DNA from: Hortaea werneckii
Lineage: Eukaryota > Ascomycota > Dothideomycetes > Mycosphaerellales > Teratosphaeriaceae
Length of the DNA: 64,000 nucleotides
Assembly: GCA_037044905.1 (NCBI GenBank)
Contig: JBAOKB010000105.1
Span: forward strand, 124,001 to 188,000
Reading direction: 5' to 3'
Every line of letters begins with the position of its first letter. Positions within the stretch are counted from its first letter, which is position 1. Below the pieces are notes generated by a model. That model was not told where the DNA came from. It saw only the letters and a list, made by a program, of their open reading frames with translations, and did no database searches. Made by a program: the position numbers and the translations under genes. This document shows positions 1 to 10,793 of this stretch, piece after piece.

Positions 1-1
1 G

Positions 2-2278
2 ATGAATAGGCAAGATTACCAAACCGCCATTACATCCTTCCTGGCGGCTCTGCGCATTGCACCAGATGACTATCAATCTTACGTTGGTCTGGGCGAGAGC
101 TATCACAATTCTGGTCGCTACAACTCTGCGCTACGGACCTTCAACCACGCTCTCCAGCCACCAGAAGGTTTTGCTATGCGTGTATCAGGGGAGACGTGGT
201 TTGCCAAGTACATGCTCGCCAACGTGCATCGTGAACTTGGTGATTATGATGATGCCATTCAGGGCCTTCAGGAGGTTCTTGAAGAGCGTAACAATGAGTT
301 TGGCGTGCTCATGTCTCTTCTTCAAACTTTTGTGGAAAAGGCATGGAAATGTCTTGAGACAGGGCTTTATGGTCAAGCTGCCGACAGCGCGAAGCAAGCC
401 ATCGATATCGCAGCGCAGATTGTTGAGCAAAGGCCCCAGGCGTTCAATTTGTGGAAGGCAGTAGGCGACGCCAGCATGCTGTTCTCATGGGTACAGTCTG
501 CAAATGACGACTTCCCCCTGCACACTATCAATTCACTACTAGCCACATCTGGCTCCGACGGTGTGTATGATCTACTTGCGGACGTCGACCGGCTCGACCA
601 GGGCAGTGCTCAGGCCAACGGCGATGCAACCAAAGAAACGTTACCAGCAACCATCAAGACTGGCATCTTGGCCTACAAGCGCGCCATCTTCACCAGTACA
701 CACGAAATCCACGCGCAAGCAGTAGCATGGTACAACCTTGGCTGGGCCGAACACCGTGCTTTCGTCTGCAGCGATCAAAAGGCCGGAAAGAGATATCTCA
801 GGGCGGCAGTCCGATGCTTCAAACGTGCCATCGAGCTTGAAGCCGGCAATGCTGAATTCTGGAACGCTCTGGGTGTCGTGACTACCGTTCTCAATCCCAA
901 GGTCTCACAGCACTCCTTCGTCCGCTCGCTGCATCTCAATGAGCTTAACGCCAAGGTTTGGGCCAATCTTGGGGTACTTTACATGCTCCAGGATGACCTC
1001 AAGTTGGCACATCAGGCGTTTGGGAAAGCACAGTCTACTGATCCTGAGTATGCTCATGCATGGGTTGGCGAAGGACTTATCGCTCTCTTACTGGGAGAAG
1101 CAGAGGAGTCGCTTAATCACTTCACGCATGCTTTTGAAATCTCGGACTCCGCTTCAACCATCTCCAAACGGCAATATACCCTGTCAAGTTTCGATCACCT
1201 CCTGACTGCCCAAAACACATCCAACGACCTGACTCAGCTGATCCAACCCGTCTTCGCTCTCGAACAACTCCGCATCCAGACTCCCGCAGACGTGCCCTAC
1301 CGTCACCTTGCCGCACTGCTCCAAGAACGTATAGGCAGTCTACTGACGGCCATCGAAACCCTCACCAACCTCTGCACTCTTGCCGAAACAGAGTACGAAC
1401 AAAGCGAAACCCTCACGGCTCTGGGTCGTTTCGCTCAAGCCAAATCCGACCTAGCCCGCTGTCAACTCGCCACCTCCTCTTTCCAAGCCGCAGCAGAAAA
1501 CGCCACAACAGCTCTTGACCTAACCTCAGACGCCACCTCACCCAACGACATCGGCTTCAGCTCCCCAGACTCCCTCACCAGACTCCGCCTCTCCTCCCAC
1601 CTCGTCGCCGGTCTTGCCCAACACAATCTCCAAAAGGGCAGCCCCGAAGCCATCACCATGTTCCGATCCGCACTAGAAGAGAGCCAATCCAACCCCGACG
1701 TCGTCTGTCTCTTAGTCCAAGTCCTCTGGGCCCACGGCGGGAAAGAAGAGAAGAGCGTAGCGCGCGAACAACTCCTCGAAGCCGTGGAGAAACACCGCGA
1801 ACACATCGGGTGCGTGACGCTCTTAGGCGCCATCGCGGCTCTAGACGACGATACCGAGACGGTGGAAGCCATTAGGGAGGATCTCCTGGCTTTACGGACG
1901 AAGCTCGATGACGGGATGCAGAATACCGGGATCTCCAACCTCCTCTCCGCGTTTGCCGGCCTTTCATCATCCTCAGATGACAACAACGCCGACGAAGCAT
2001 CCGATCCCCAACTCCTCCAAGCCCAGACCTCCTCCCTCCTGAACCCCAATAGCACATACTCCTGGACTCTCCTCGCGCAGCTGGCAGGCGAGGGCTACGC
2101 GGCCGAAATGGCGCTCCAGATGGCCGAGAAGAGCGTCCCGCCTTCGGGGAAAATGGAAGCCGAAGGACTCGCGCGGGCTTTGGCGGGCGTTGGTACGATT
2201 GGAGATGCGCAGCGAGCGATGATGTTCGCGCCGTGGGAAAGAGCGGGGCGGGAGGCGTTTGTGGAGGCTTTGTCTTGA
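2..2278 (+). CDS. SKI3: Ski3 (superkiller complex TPR subunit), C-terminal part
   Basis: This is the C-terminal 758 residues of a TPR protein matching Ski3/TTC37, the scaffold of the cytoplasmic Ski complex that feeds mRNA to the exosome for 3'-5' decay. Visible repeats include an N-terminal TPR block (residues 1-90) and a second block at about 265-400, where the run WANLGVLYMLQDD followed by AFGKAQSTDPEYAHAWVGEG is the most Ski3-like stretch. The rest is helical repeat with no other domain. Fungal Ski3 proteins are usually well over 1000 residues, so the ATG at base 2 is probably internal and the gene starts outside the window. No intron is seen in this part. The next gene (Mam33) is convergent, 1.7 kb away. 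Confidence 0.85.
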   Translation: MNRQDYQTAITSFLAALRIAPDDYQSYVGLGESYHNSGRYNSALRTFNHALQPPEGFAMRVSGETWFAKYMLANVHRELGDYDDAIQGLQEVLEERNNEFGVLMSLLQTFVEKAWKCLETGLYGQAADSAKQAIDIAAQIVEQRPQAFNLWKAVGDASMLFSWVQSANDDFPLHTINSLLATSGSDGVYDLLADVDRLDQGSAQANGDATKETLPATIKTGILAYKRAIFTSTHEIHAQAVAWYNLGWAEHRAFVCSDQKAGKRYLRAAVRCFKRAIELEAGNAEFWNALGVVTTVLNPKVSQHSFVRSLHLNELNAKVWANLGVLYMLQDDLKLAHQAFGKAQSTDPEYAHAWVGEGLIALLLGEAEESLNHFTHAFEISDSASTISKRQYTLSSFDHLLTAQNTSNDLTQLIQPVFALEQLRIQTPADVPYRHLAALLQERIGSLLTAIETLTNLCTLAETEYEQSETLTALGRFAQAKSDLARCQLATSSFQAAAENATTALDLTSDATSPNDIGFSSPDSLTRLRLSSHLVAGLAQHNLQKGSPEAITMFRSALEESQSNPDVVCLLVQVLWAHGGKEEKSVAREQLLEAVEKHREHIGCVTLLGAIAALDDDTETVEAIREDLLALRTKLDDGMQNTGISNLLSAFAGLSSSSDDNNADEASDPQLLQAQTSSLLNPNSTYSWTLLAQLAGEGYAAEMALQMAEKSVPPSGKMEAEGLARALAGVGTIGDAQRAMMFAPWERAGREAFVEALS

Positions 2279-3350
2279 AGTTTTTTGGAGGCAGAGAGGG
2301 AAGTAGGGAAGTTTAGGATTGTAGTGAAAACAGAAATTGTTGAGATGAAAAACAGAACGGTTGAGATGCCTGTCCAGCTTCTCCCTCCGGCGTCCGTGTG
2401 TCATGTCCTCTTCCGATTTCTGTCTTTGCCTTGCCCTACCTGACCGCAAAGTCCCCTTCTCCGCGCTCCTTTCCACACACGTCCTATTTCTTTTCTCCGC
2501 CATTTTTCAAACCCCAAACAGGGAAGATGCCCCCTCCCCGTCCGCCCCCGTGCTCGACTTTCGAGGTTTGCTAGTTCCGTAGTAGGAGAATGTAAAAAGG
2601 AGCAGCAAGAAGAAAAGGAAGAACGTTCTTGCTTTCTAACTAAGGCGTATAAAAACCGGCTCCTATCAACGAGTCCGCAGAAAACCTCTTGATCCCATCC
2701 GTTTCTTATTGTTACATTCCCTTACTCTTCTTCCCTATGGCCCGGATCTTGGGTGAATATCCTCTTTTTTTCTTTTTTCTTTCTTTCTTTTTTTTTTAAC
2801 AGTGCTTTCTTGGCCCTTCTAATTCTTTTCTTCTTCCCGTCCTTGCAATTTCCGGTCGACCGAATCGTTAAGAAAGACTCCATTGTATCCAGAATTGGGG
2901 GAAAACAAAATTAGGGAAAGATTTTGCTAGATGGACTAGGCGGGGAGGGAGTAGCGAGTCTCGAATAAATTCCTCTTCCTTTTCATTTTCATTCTTAATT
3001 TTTCATTTTCATTTCTTTTTTTGGGGTGGAGGGGTAAAAGGTGGATCTCCTCTACCCATTAGTAGCAAGATTAAGAAGGTTTATTCCTATTTCGAACGGA
3101 CTAGTAAGATGTCTTTAAGAGGGTTAAAGGGTTCGAGGAGAAGCTCTGCAGCGAAACAAGGCCAAAGACGGGTGACAGATAAGGAGAAGATTTGAAAAGC
3201 AGAAGAGTTTTTTTTTTTTTCCCACCCCTTTTTTTGGAGGGGGGGAGGGGTTTCTCCTTTTAGAGAAACCACATTAGAAGGAATAACAACAACAGAGGCA
3301 AGATTAGATAATAGCAAGGGAACGAGAGGAAGAGAGTATACATATATAAA

Positions 3351-3384
<34 letters not shown>
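3351..3384. repeat. (AG)n microsatellite
   Basis: Twelve uninterrupted AG dinucleotides are followed by a slightly interrupted continuation. The tract lies in the intergenic space between Ski3 and Mam33, and no function can be inferred. Confidence 0.9.
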
Positions 3385-3550
3385 GTATGCGCCTCCACAA
3401 CCAAGTTTTGATCTTAATACACGTATTTCCTTCAAACGAAAAACGAAGCAAATAAAGAGATGAGAAGATCTTCTTTTAATACATGCCCCTCCCCCTCCCC
3501 CTCCCATTTTCCGTCTTCCTTCCTCCTTCGTCTTTCCCCTCCTACACTGC

Positions 3551-3551
<1 letters not shown>

Positions 3552-3586
<35 letters not shown>
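3552..3586. repeat. Poly(dC) tract, 35 bp
   Basis: A pure run of 35 C on the + strand, one of five comparable C or G runs in the window. The length is as given in the assembly; homopolymers this long are often mis-sized. Confidence 0.9.
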
Positions 3587-3813
3587 ACCTCCTCCTCCTC
3601 CCAAAAACGGCACGCCCCTCTCAGCTGCCCCCGACACCCCGCTCGAACCTTCTCCAGTTCCTGGCCTACTGATGCCATATTTCGTGAGACGGAAGAAGAG
3701 AAGAGAGGAGAAGAGGAGGAATAATTTCCCTCTCTCACCGTCCCTTCCTCCCTCGAATACATCTCCCTTGAAAATCGAAAACAACCCACTACTACTTTTC
3801 TTCATCCTTATGC

Positions 3814-3814
<1 letters not shown>

Positions 3815-3855
<41 letters not shown>
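3815..3855. repeat. Poly(dC) tract, 41 bp
   Basis: A pure run of 41 C, the longest homopolymer in the window. It lies about 120 bp beyond the stop codon of the Mam33 gene, which reads toward it on the minus strand. On that strand it would be a G run in or just after the 3' UTR. Confidence 0.9.
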
Positions 3856-3858
<3 letters not shown>

Positions 3859-3978
3859 CCAAATAATCGTACACAGGAAAGGAAAAAAACCCCCTCCACC
3901 CCCATCATTGTCATCAACCGAGCGAGAAGAGAAAGACGTTCTTTTCCCAAGCTTTCACTTTCTCAATTTCTCTCTTGT

Positions 3979-5047
3979 TTACTCGACAAACCCCCTCACC
4001 CGTCCCAACCAACCCAGGTACTCCCTCTGCTCCTTGACATCGATATACTCGGGCACGAACAACGCGAGCGCGGTATTAATCCCCCTAACATCGAGGTAGG
4101 CCTCCATCAGCGACTGGACTTCCTCGTCGAGTTGCTGGAAGGGGGGTCCCGTGTAGAGGGTGTCGGTTTCGGGGAGGTCGCGGAGGAGTTCGGCGGGGGA
4201 TTTGGTGGAGGTGAGGGAGTTGTCCGGCAGGTGGACGACGGATTGGATGGTGAAGATGCCGTTGTCGGCTATGAGGTTGCATTTTAGGGCGCCCTGTTTG
4301 GGGGTGGGAGTTAGCGGTTTGCTTATCGATGGGGTATAATTGGTTTGTCTTTTTTTCCCCCTCTTTTTCTTTCTCTTGTAGTCATTTACGTACCTTGCCT
4401 TTCCTCTGTACAAGCACGTTGACATTAGCCGGGAAAGCCGGGCCGCCTTCCTGCTCGTCCTCCTCGCTCCTCAGACCATCGCGGTCGGCCGGGGCGACGT
4501 TGTCTTCGGGAGCGACCTTGAAGTTACCTCCGCCGGTGCGACCCTGGTTGATGGCACCCTTGGTGTTACCGCCGCCGCTTTGGTGGTCCATCTGAGCGAA
4601 ATCGGACTCCTCCTCGTCCATCTGCGCCTCGTCGGCCTCTTCCTGCTCGTAGGCCGGGGTGTTGAAGTCGACGATGTTGAAGGAGACGGTGATGGTCTCA
4701 TCGTCGTACTTGCGGGTCAGGGTGACTTCCTGCTCGCCGGGGGTGTCGTGGATGGACCAGTGGGGGTTCTGGGAGGTGAAGGCGGCGATGTTGCTGTCGC
4801 TGTCGGCGGGGGAGGCGTTCTCCTCCGTCTCGAGCTGGATCTCCTGGTGCAGCTTGGCGGCGAGCTCCTGGGCGGCGTCGTCGCAGCGGCGGAAGGAGGT
4901 GGAGAAGCAGCGGGGGAGCTGGGAGGAGGCGCTTGATCGGGTGATGGCGGACTGCAGGGCGGGACGGAAGGAAGCGGTGGCGGTGGTGGAGTTGATGCGG
5001 GAGGTGATTCGGGGAGCCGCGCGGGCGAAAGCACGGAGGGACATCAT
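3979..5047 (-). CDS. MAM33: Mitochondrial acidic protein Mam33/p32 family
   Basis: A 322-residue protein in two exons (4394-5047 and 3979-4293), joined by a GTACGT donor and CAG acceptor in phase 0. Residues 1-50 are rich in Arg, Ser and Ala with almost no acidic residues, and contain RCFSTSFRR, a typical mitochondrial presequence. The mature part has the p32/gC1qBP signature: the HQEIQLE start helix, a beta-sheet segment with VTLTRKYDDETITVSFN, and a very acidic middle (EEADEAQMDEEESD). The C-terminal helices contain LDEEVQSLMEAYLDVRG and end near EYLGWLGRVRGFVE. Family members form trimeric acidic rings in the matrix and support respiration and mitochondrial translation. The gene diverges from the citrate-carrier gene and shares a promoter of about 485 bp with it. 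Confidence 0.9.
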
Positions 5048-5263
5048 GATGGCGGGTGAAGATTGGAGGTGCAGACAGCGGTAGTGGGTAAGGTTGATAT
5101 GGGTGGACTGCAGCTTCTAGGGAGATAGAGGAAGAAGGCAGGAGCGATGGCAAGAGGATTCGAGAAAGTCGGCGAGAGATGAAACAGCGCTGATGCAAGT
5201 TTGGGAAGGGAAGGCACGCTCGTACCTCCGGAGCTAAGAGAAGCTATCCCGAGCTCCCCGCGA

Positions 5264-5289
5264 CCCTAAGCCTCAACCCTAACCCTAAC
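5264..5289. promoter_or_regulatory. Telomere-repeat-like box (TTAGGG motif) in a divergent promoter
   Basis: One CCCTAA (5264-5269) is followed by AACCCTAACCCTAAC (5275-5289). On the other strand this reads as TTAGGG units. It sits near the middle of the shared promoter, about 220-240 bp from each start codon. Such boxes are bound in other fungi by Tbf1/Teb1-type Myb proteins, so a role here is an inference. Confidence 0.5.
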
Positions 5290-5532
5290 AGCTGCTTCCT
5301 CTCACGTACTCTCCACTCCCGCCCGCTCCGCAATCGGACTTACCTACCTCGCCTACCTACATAGTAGGTACTATATAGGTAAGCACTGGGGAAATAATCC
5401 ACTCCACCCACGACTTCCTGTCCACCGCGACTGCCAAACCACTACTCCTCTCCTCCCCCCGGCAGTCACCCACCCACAGCGCCTTCCCACCGCTCTCTCG
5501 CTCCTCCCTCTCCCAGCTCACTCCCTCCAAAA

Positions 5533-6456
5533 ATGGCAACCACCAAACCCGCCCCCAACACCGGCGCACCCGCACCCATCCCCGCCCCCTCCGACAAACC
5601 CTCCCCACTCCGCTCCATCATCGCGGGATCAACAGCAGGCGCCATCGAAATCGCCGTGACCTACCCGGCCGAATTCGCCAAGACCCGGACCCAACTGAAC
5701 TCGCGGCTACCTACAGGGCAAAAACTCCCCTGGCCAGCATTCGGACCCCAATGGTACGCGGGGTGCACGACGCTGATAATCGGGAACAGCATCAAAGCCG
5801 GGGTCCGGTTCGTGGCCTTCGACCAGTACAAGCAACTACTCGGGGACGGACGGGGCGGGATCAGCGGGCCTATGACGGTCGTCGCGGGGTTCCTGGCGGG
5901 CGCGACGGAGAGTTTAGTTGCTGTCACGCCGTTCGAGAGTATCAAGACGCAGCTAATCGACGACCGTAAGTCCGGGGCAGGAAGAATGCGGGGGTTCCTG
6001 CACGGCAGCGGGATTATCGCCCGGGAGCAAGGGGTCCGGGGGTTTTTTAAGGGGTTTGTGCCTACGACTGCGCGACAAGCGGCCAATAGCGCGGTCAGGT
6101 TTAGTGCGTATACGAGTCTGAAGCAGGCGGCGCAGAGCTATGTCGCGCCCGGGGAGAAGCTGGGGACGCTGGCGACGTTCGCGATTGGAGGGTTGGCGGG
6201 GACGGTCACGGTTTATGCGACGCAGCCGATCGATACGGTGAAGACGCGGATGCAGAGTTTGGATGCGAAGGGGTTGTATAAGCATTCGGTGGACTGTGGG
6301 GTGAAGATTGTCCGGGACGAGGGGTTTTGGAAGTTGTGGAGTGGTGCGCTGCCGAGATTGGGGAGGCTGATTTTCAGTGGCGGGATTGTCTTTGCGATGT
6401 ATGAGAAGACGATGGATTTGCTGGATACCGCCGACCCGGAGAGGAAATATATATGA
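5533..6456 (+). CDS. CTP1: Mitochondrial tricarboxylate (citrate) carrier
   Basis: A 307-residue, intronless mitochondrial carrier. Three repeats each carry the carrier signature: YPAEFAKTRTQ (about residue 39), TPFESIKTQL (about 137) and QPIDTVKTRMQ (about 233). The first-repeat sequence, the GQWYAGCTT-like region and the matrix-loop pattern resemble fungal Ctp1 citrate/malate exchangers rather than ADP/ATP or amino-acid carriers. The N-terminal 27 residues are Pro/Ala-rich, as is common in this subfamily. The protein would sit in the inner membrane and export citrate for cytosolic acetyl-CoA. The ATG chosen is the first in frame and precedes the first transmembrane helix by a normal distance. 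It diverges from MAM33. Confidence 0.9.
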   Translation: MATTKPAPNTGAPAPIPAPSDKPSPLRSIIAGSTAGAIEIAVTYPAEFAKTRTQLNSRLPTGQKLPWPAFGPQWYAGCTTLIIGNSIKAGVRFVAFDQYKQLLGDGRGGISGPMTVVAGFLAGATESLVAVTPFESIKTQLIDDRKSGAGRMRGFLHGSGIIAREQGVRGFFKGFVPTTARQAANSAVRFSAYTSLKQAAQSYVAPGEKLGTLATFAIGGLAGTVTVYATQPIDTVKTRMQSLDAKGLYKHSVDCGVKIVRDEGFWKLWSGALPRLGRLIFSGGIVFAMYEKTMDLLDTADPERKYI

Positions 6457-7071
6457 TCCTCGGTTGCAGTGAACGACCGAAGCACATGCGCCCTTCTCCG
6501 CACAAATGCCGCCTAAGCAGCTTCGTCTGTAAAAAAAATGGAGGGAGGTACGTTCTGGAGCCAGTAGTCACGGGAACGCCGGCGAGCCCAGAACCATCGG
6601 TCCTCGCCTCTTGCTCCCCCGTAACCCAGCGAACCCTATTCCGTGCAAGCGACCTGGAAGTCTACCAATCTAAGCACCTAACGGTACTAAGCACAACCGG
6701 AGCGCGAAACAGGAAACAACCCGTCTTCTCCTCAAGACCAGGCCTGCGGGAGGAAAGGGGAAGAATTCCTGAGGACCTTCGACCAAGACAAGCAATTTTC
6801 AACATGTTCCTTAAGGGAAAGTCCCTAGGCCAGCTCGAAGAAAAAGGGTGAAAGTACCGAGCCAATTTCTTGGCCACCTCTACTAGGGAGAGGAAAGGAA
6901 ACGAGACAGAAAGGGTGGGCGGACTTTTGGCCGAGGACGAGGGAGAGAGAGAGAGGAAGAGGATAGGCGGGGCAACTCGTAGTTCAAGACTTTACTCTTC
7001 CTTCGCTAGGTCTATCGCGGAACCTACTTCACACATAGAAAAAGAAAGGAGAGGAAGGTTCTAGCTTGTGT

Positions 7072-7102
<31 letters not shown>

Positions 7103-7706
7103 CGGGCGCAGGGAGGTGATAGGGCAGGCAAAGGGAAGTGCACGGAAGATAGGGAGACAGAAATGAGGGTATTTGAGGATGATTTTTTAGAGAGATTGTC
7201 GTAGCCGGGGGCGTAGAACACTGAATAGAGACGTACTTTGTGGGCAAAGAGGCTAGAAGATAATAGCCCTCCTTCCATGCTTATGCTTGATTTTTCCTCA
7301 CTTCCTACCTCCGCCTGCACGATGGCATTTCCGAAAAGAAGAAAAGAAAAGGCACTAAAAATAACAAAGTATATACATCATCCTCACCTCCTTTCCCCAT
7401 TGCCCAAATTATTCCTCACGAAAGTCTAAAAGAAAGAAAAAGAAAAGCGTACCAGGGTTTTCTACTGGCTTTGTATTTGCCAACGAATTCGGAATGTAGG
7501 AAGTCTATAACTCCTTTTCTCTATTCCCGTCCCTTCGTTCATACTTCTTGTCGTAGCCACATGGCTGAACAACCTAGCCAAACTCGAATTGTGGGCCTCT
7601 CCCTTTCACAATTTTGCTTGTTTTTTTTTTTTTTCTTCCAAGGGGGATTCCCCCACATACTCTTCTTGCCTATTACTCTTACGCACGAGTGTCGTTGCGG
7701 GTTTTT
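6457..7706. other. Intergenic region between convergent CTP1 and MFS genes
   Basis: About 1.25 kb with no supported gene. It contains a long G run (annotated separately), purine-rich stretches and a T run near 7620. Open frames here lack any family motif and have simple-sequence composition. Confidence 0.6.
7072..7102. repeat. Poly(dG) tract, 31 bp
   Basis: A pure run of 31 G on the + strand, lying between two convergent genes. Confidence 0.9.
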
Positions 7707-10249
7707 CTAGTACATATACCGGAAACTCGGGTTTTCTGGAAAAGTCGAAGGGAAGGCGGGTTAGCACAAAAAGGATCCCGTAGACTGGCTTCGCACTCCC
7801 TCTCTCTCTTTGAGGAGGATCTGCAGAGGGCGGTAGGGGTCACGACAGGAAAATTGCAAGTAAGGGAAAGAGAAAAGGGGTGTTCAAGAAACATACGTTG
7901 ATCCGTCAAATCCTCAAAAGCATGCTGATGCGACGCATCAGCCGCTTCGGCGATTCCCTCTGCAGCCAGACGATCTCTGAGCCGGTTTTGGCGTTTGAGG
8001 TGCCAGCGGAGGAGGAGAATGATGAGGACCAGCAGGGCGTAGCAGCCGATGTGCGTGGCGAAGGCGATGAAGTAGCGTGGAGCGTCCCATTTGAGGAATA
8101 CTTGGGGACCTGTGTTTTATCGAAAGGGGGAAGGTTTGTTAGCGGGAGTGAAAGAATGGGGTTGGGGAGACGAGGGGGAATGTACCGATTGCGTTGCCCG
8201 CTGCCCAGGAGACGAAGTTGAGGGTCACACAGATGGATTTTTTGGTCTGGTATTCCACGGAAGGGGAGAGAAATTGAAATGTCAGCCAAGATGGAGAACT
8301 CCAAAGACGATGTCGGTAGCCAATAAATTACGTTCTGTATTCGTCTTTCCGCCCAATCAACAACAAGAGGAGCGGGTGGCAGGGAAAGAATGAAGAAAAA
8401 AAAAAAATAAAGAAAAGGCTCACCTGTCCAGCAATATTCCGACTCAACAAGCTCATCCCCAACGTTTGCGCCGCCCAAAACGAGAGCACAATATAATAAC
8501 TAATCAACAGACCCGCTTCGGTGGAAGTCTGTCCATCATTATGCACCGTCATGAGAACGATGGTGCCGACGAAACTCGGGACGACGAACCCCAGCATGAC
8601 CCAGAGGTTCTGCTGGGTCTTCTTGACTAACCAGGTGGAGGAGAGCAGGACGACGATGATGAAGGCGCCGAGGACCATGGCGAGGAGTTGGGTTTGGAGC
8701 ACGGTGAAGCCGAAGCCGCTACGTGGTTGGGAAAATGGTGGGTTAGCTGTTCGTTCTGGATGAAGCTCTTGCTCGAGAATTCACTTGATTGCAAGTTGAA
8801 GGAGCGCCGACTTACCTGATGATGATATTGGCGAATGCACCAAGTCCACTAGTTGGCAGCGTCGTGCAGATCTGGATGAAGCAATAGCACCAGGTTTGGA
8901 TGTCCAAGAGGGCTTCCTTGACTTGTTCGGGTCGGAAGGTTTTGTTCTGGAGACCCGTCTCGTTGGATCGGACCCGTTCGATCATCTTGCGCTTATCTTC
9001 TTCAGAAAAACATTTGGCGCGCATCTGTGATTGGGACAGAGCGTAATCAGTATTTCATCGTGACAGATTTTGTGTGCGAGGATAGGGAAGGGTGGGCGGA
9101 CTTTGTAAGACTTACCGGTGAATCAGGAAGCCAATAAAGTACGAAGACCCCATATAGTACCGACAGACAGCCATATGCGATGAAGATAGCTTGCCAGCTT
9201 GCAAGAGCCCGACCTTCGGGAATGAGACTGAAACAGTACGCCAGCAACCTAGATCGTGTCAGATCCACTGATCGAATTCTTCTTTGCACAACGACAAGGA
9301 TGGTGTTAGACTTACCCGCCAACAATCTGCTGACCACCATTCATCATATACCAGTACGTCACTGCGATCCCGGTCCACGGTCAGCACACGTAACCCGTCA
9401 CATCAAAAAACCACATGGCAGGAAACATTGTAAATCTTACCGGTCTCCGCCTGCTCAGACCGTTTATACCACATCCCACTCATAACCAAAAACGTCGGCT
9501 GACAGACGGCCTCGAAGATTCCCAGCAGCGTCCTAACGGTCACCAGGCCCTTGAAATTGTGACAGGCGGCGTGCAGGCAGAGGATACTGCCCCAGCCGAT
9601 GATGGCAGTGCCGAGGAATTTCCCGATGGGGAGGATTTGGACGAGCTGGGAAGGTGGAGGGTTTGGTTAGCGATGGTCTGTCTTCCTTCGTGCCGGGGGG
9701 TTACTGAGCAAAATGGGGAAGATGGGCGAGGGTGAGGGTGAGGTGGGAGGGACTCACTCGATTGATCGGGTATTCGACGATGAGAATCGCGATGTAGATA
9801 CAAGTCGTCAGCCAGGAGTACTCCTGACCCTGGAGGTTGGTGTCCTCGCGGATGCCCATGATGCTGGTAAAGGACATGGTCCCCTTATCGAGGGCTTGGA
9901 GGAAATAGGTGACGATCTATCGATTTGTGTCCCAACATCAGCCATTTTCGATCATCTTCGTTGAACAGAATCCTCTGATTTATTGTCATCGTTGACTCAC
10001 CATGATAGGCAACACGCGAGTATCGATCAGTCGGCGCAAACGCTTCGATTCGGCTTCTGAGACTTCGACATACTCTCCAGTCGTGTACTTTGCAACCTCG
10101 GGATCAATTCGAGAGTAGTCTTGCTCCTTTTGAATGTCCGTTGGCGAGGCAATTCGTTCGATTGCCGCTGCGTCCATGTCTGGCTTGACATCCCGCCCGT
10201 TATCGATCGCCTCCATGGGTACGTTCTCGTCCTTGATACTGCCTCCCAT
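7707..10249 (-). CDS. MFS transporter, Dal5/allantoate permease (anion:cation symporter) family
   Basis: A 532-residue, 12-TM-type major facilitator rebuilt from ten exons: 10001-10249, 9758-9916, 9441-9645, 9316-9361, 9116-9248, 8816-9024, 8424-8718, 8186-8246, 7897-8109 and 7707-7735. All junctions are GT-AG and in frame. The soluble N-terminus (about 80 residues) is followed by QALDKGTMSFTSIMGI, the usual Dal5 helix-1 motif. FNF-type residues TLNFVSWAAGNAIGPQVF lie in a late helix. The last exon is only 29 nt and supplies NPSFRYMY, the conserved family C-terminus (typically DLTD..NP.FRY). Members import organic anions such as allantoate, nicotinate, pantothenate or uronate-like acids. It diverges from a GH105 gene (545 bp between starts), so import of pectin-derived unsaturated uronides is a reasonable guess. 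Confidence 0.85.
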
Positions 10250-10612
10250 GACTGCTGATTAAGTTGGAGAACCGTAAGTGAAGGAAAACTCAATGGAACA
10301 AGAACATTTCTTGTGTGTCTTTCTTAGGACATGCCGGACTAGTCTTATCCTGGAAATCCGCAGAGACGTGCATCTCGGAGGGCATTCAACCAGAATCTTG
10401 TCAATGATCTGCGTTGTGCAAGCACTTTCGTTGCCGGCCAAGCTCACATAGCATTGGTGGATTGATTGACTCGTGCAGCACCAAGCCGGGAGGAGTAAGC
10501 GCTTTGCTTGAAAGGTGTTGGTTGGTAGGGAGGGCTGAATGCGGGTTTGCGGAGACGCTTGGGGAAAAGCTTGTGGAGATGCTGGAGGGCTGTATCTTGG
10601 CTGAATCCTACG

Positions 10613-10671
10613 CCTTCGGCCTTCGGTCTGACATGGAGCGAAGGTGCCGCATCGTCTCTCGCCTTCGGTCT
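10613..10671. promoter_or_regulatory. Repeated CCTTCGG elements between MFS and GH105 genes
   Basis: CCTTCGG occurs three times: at 10613-10619 and 10620-10626 head to tail, and again at 10662-10668. The longer word GCCTTCGGTCT is repeated exactly at 10619-10629 and 10661-10671, 42 bp apart (about four helical turns). It is 125-180 bp upstream of the GH105 start, inside the shared divergent promoter. This looks like a cluster of activator sites, but the factor is unknown. Confidence 0.4.
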
Positions 10672-10793
10672 TTTATGCTGCCTGTCTGAATCAGGCTAGG
10701 TGTTAGAAAGAGCTGTTTTGATATTGTAGATGGTTCATAGTATTCATCGACATAGCGACTGCATGACTTGGACTAACCTCTTTAACCCCAAAG

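Larger units (their letters stand above)
2279..3978. other. Intergenic region between convergent Ski3 and Mam33 genes
   Basis: This 1.7 kb stretch holds no convincing gene. It is made of strongly strand-asymmetric pyrimidine or purine tracts: T-rich near 2760-2800, A/G-rich near 3300-3400, and two very long C runs. The apparent open frames here are only translations of these simple tracts, giving poly-Pro, poly-Gly or Ser-Leu repeats. It should contain the 3' UTRs of both flanking genes. Confidence 0.6.

Noticed and set aside
1462..2055. 197-codon minus-strand open frame inside SKI3
   Set aside because: Shadow of the SKI3 coding frame, composition Ser/Arg-rich without motif.
3087..3874. Several open frames with poly-Pro, poly-Gly or Ser-Leu repeats
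   Set aside because: They are translations of homopolymer and dinucleotide tracts with no family features.
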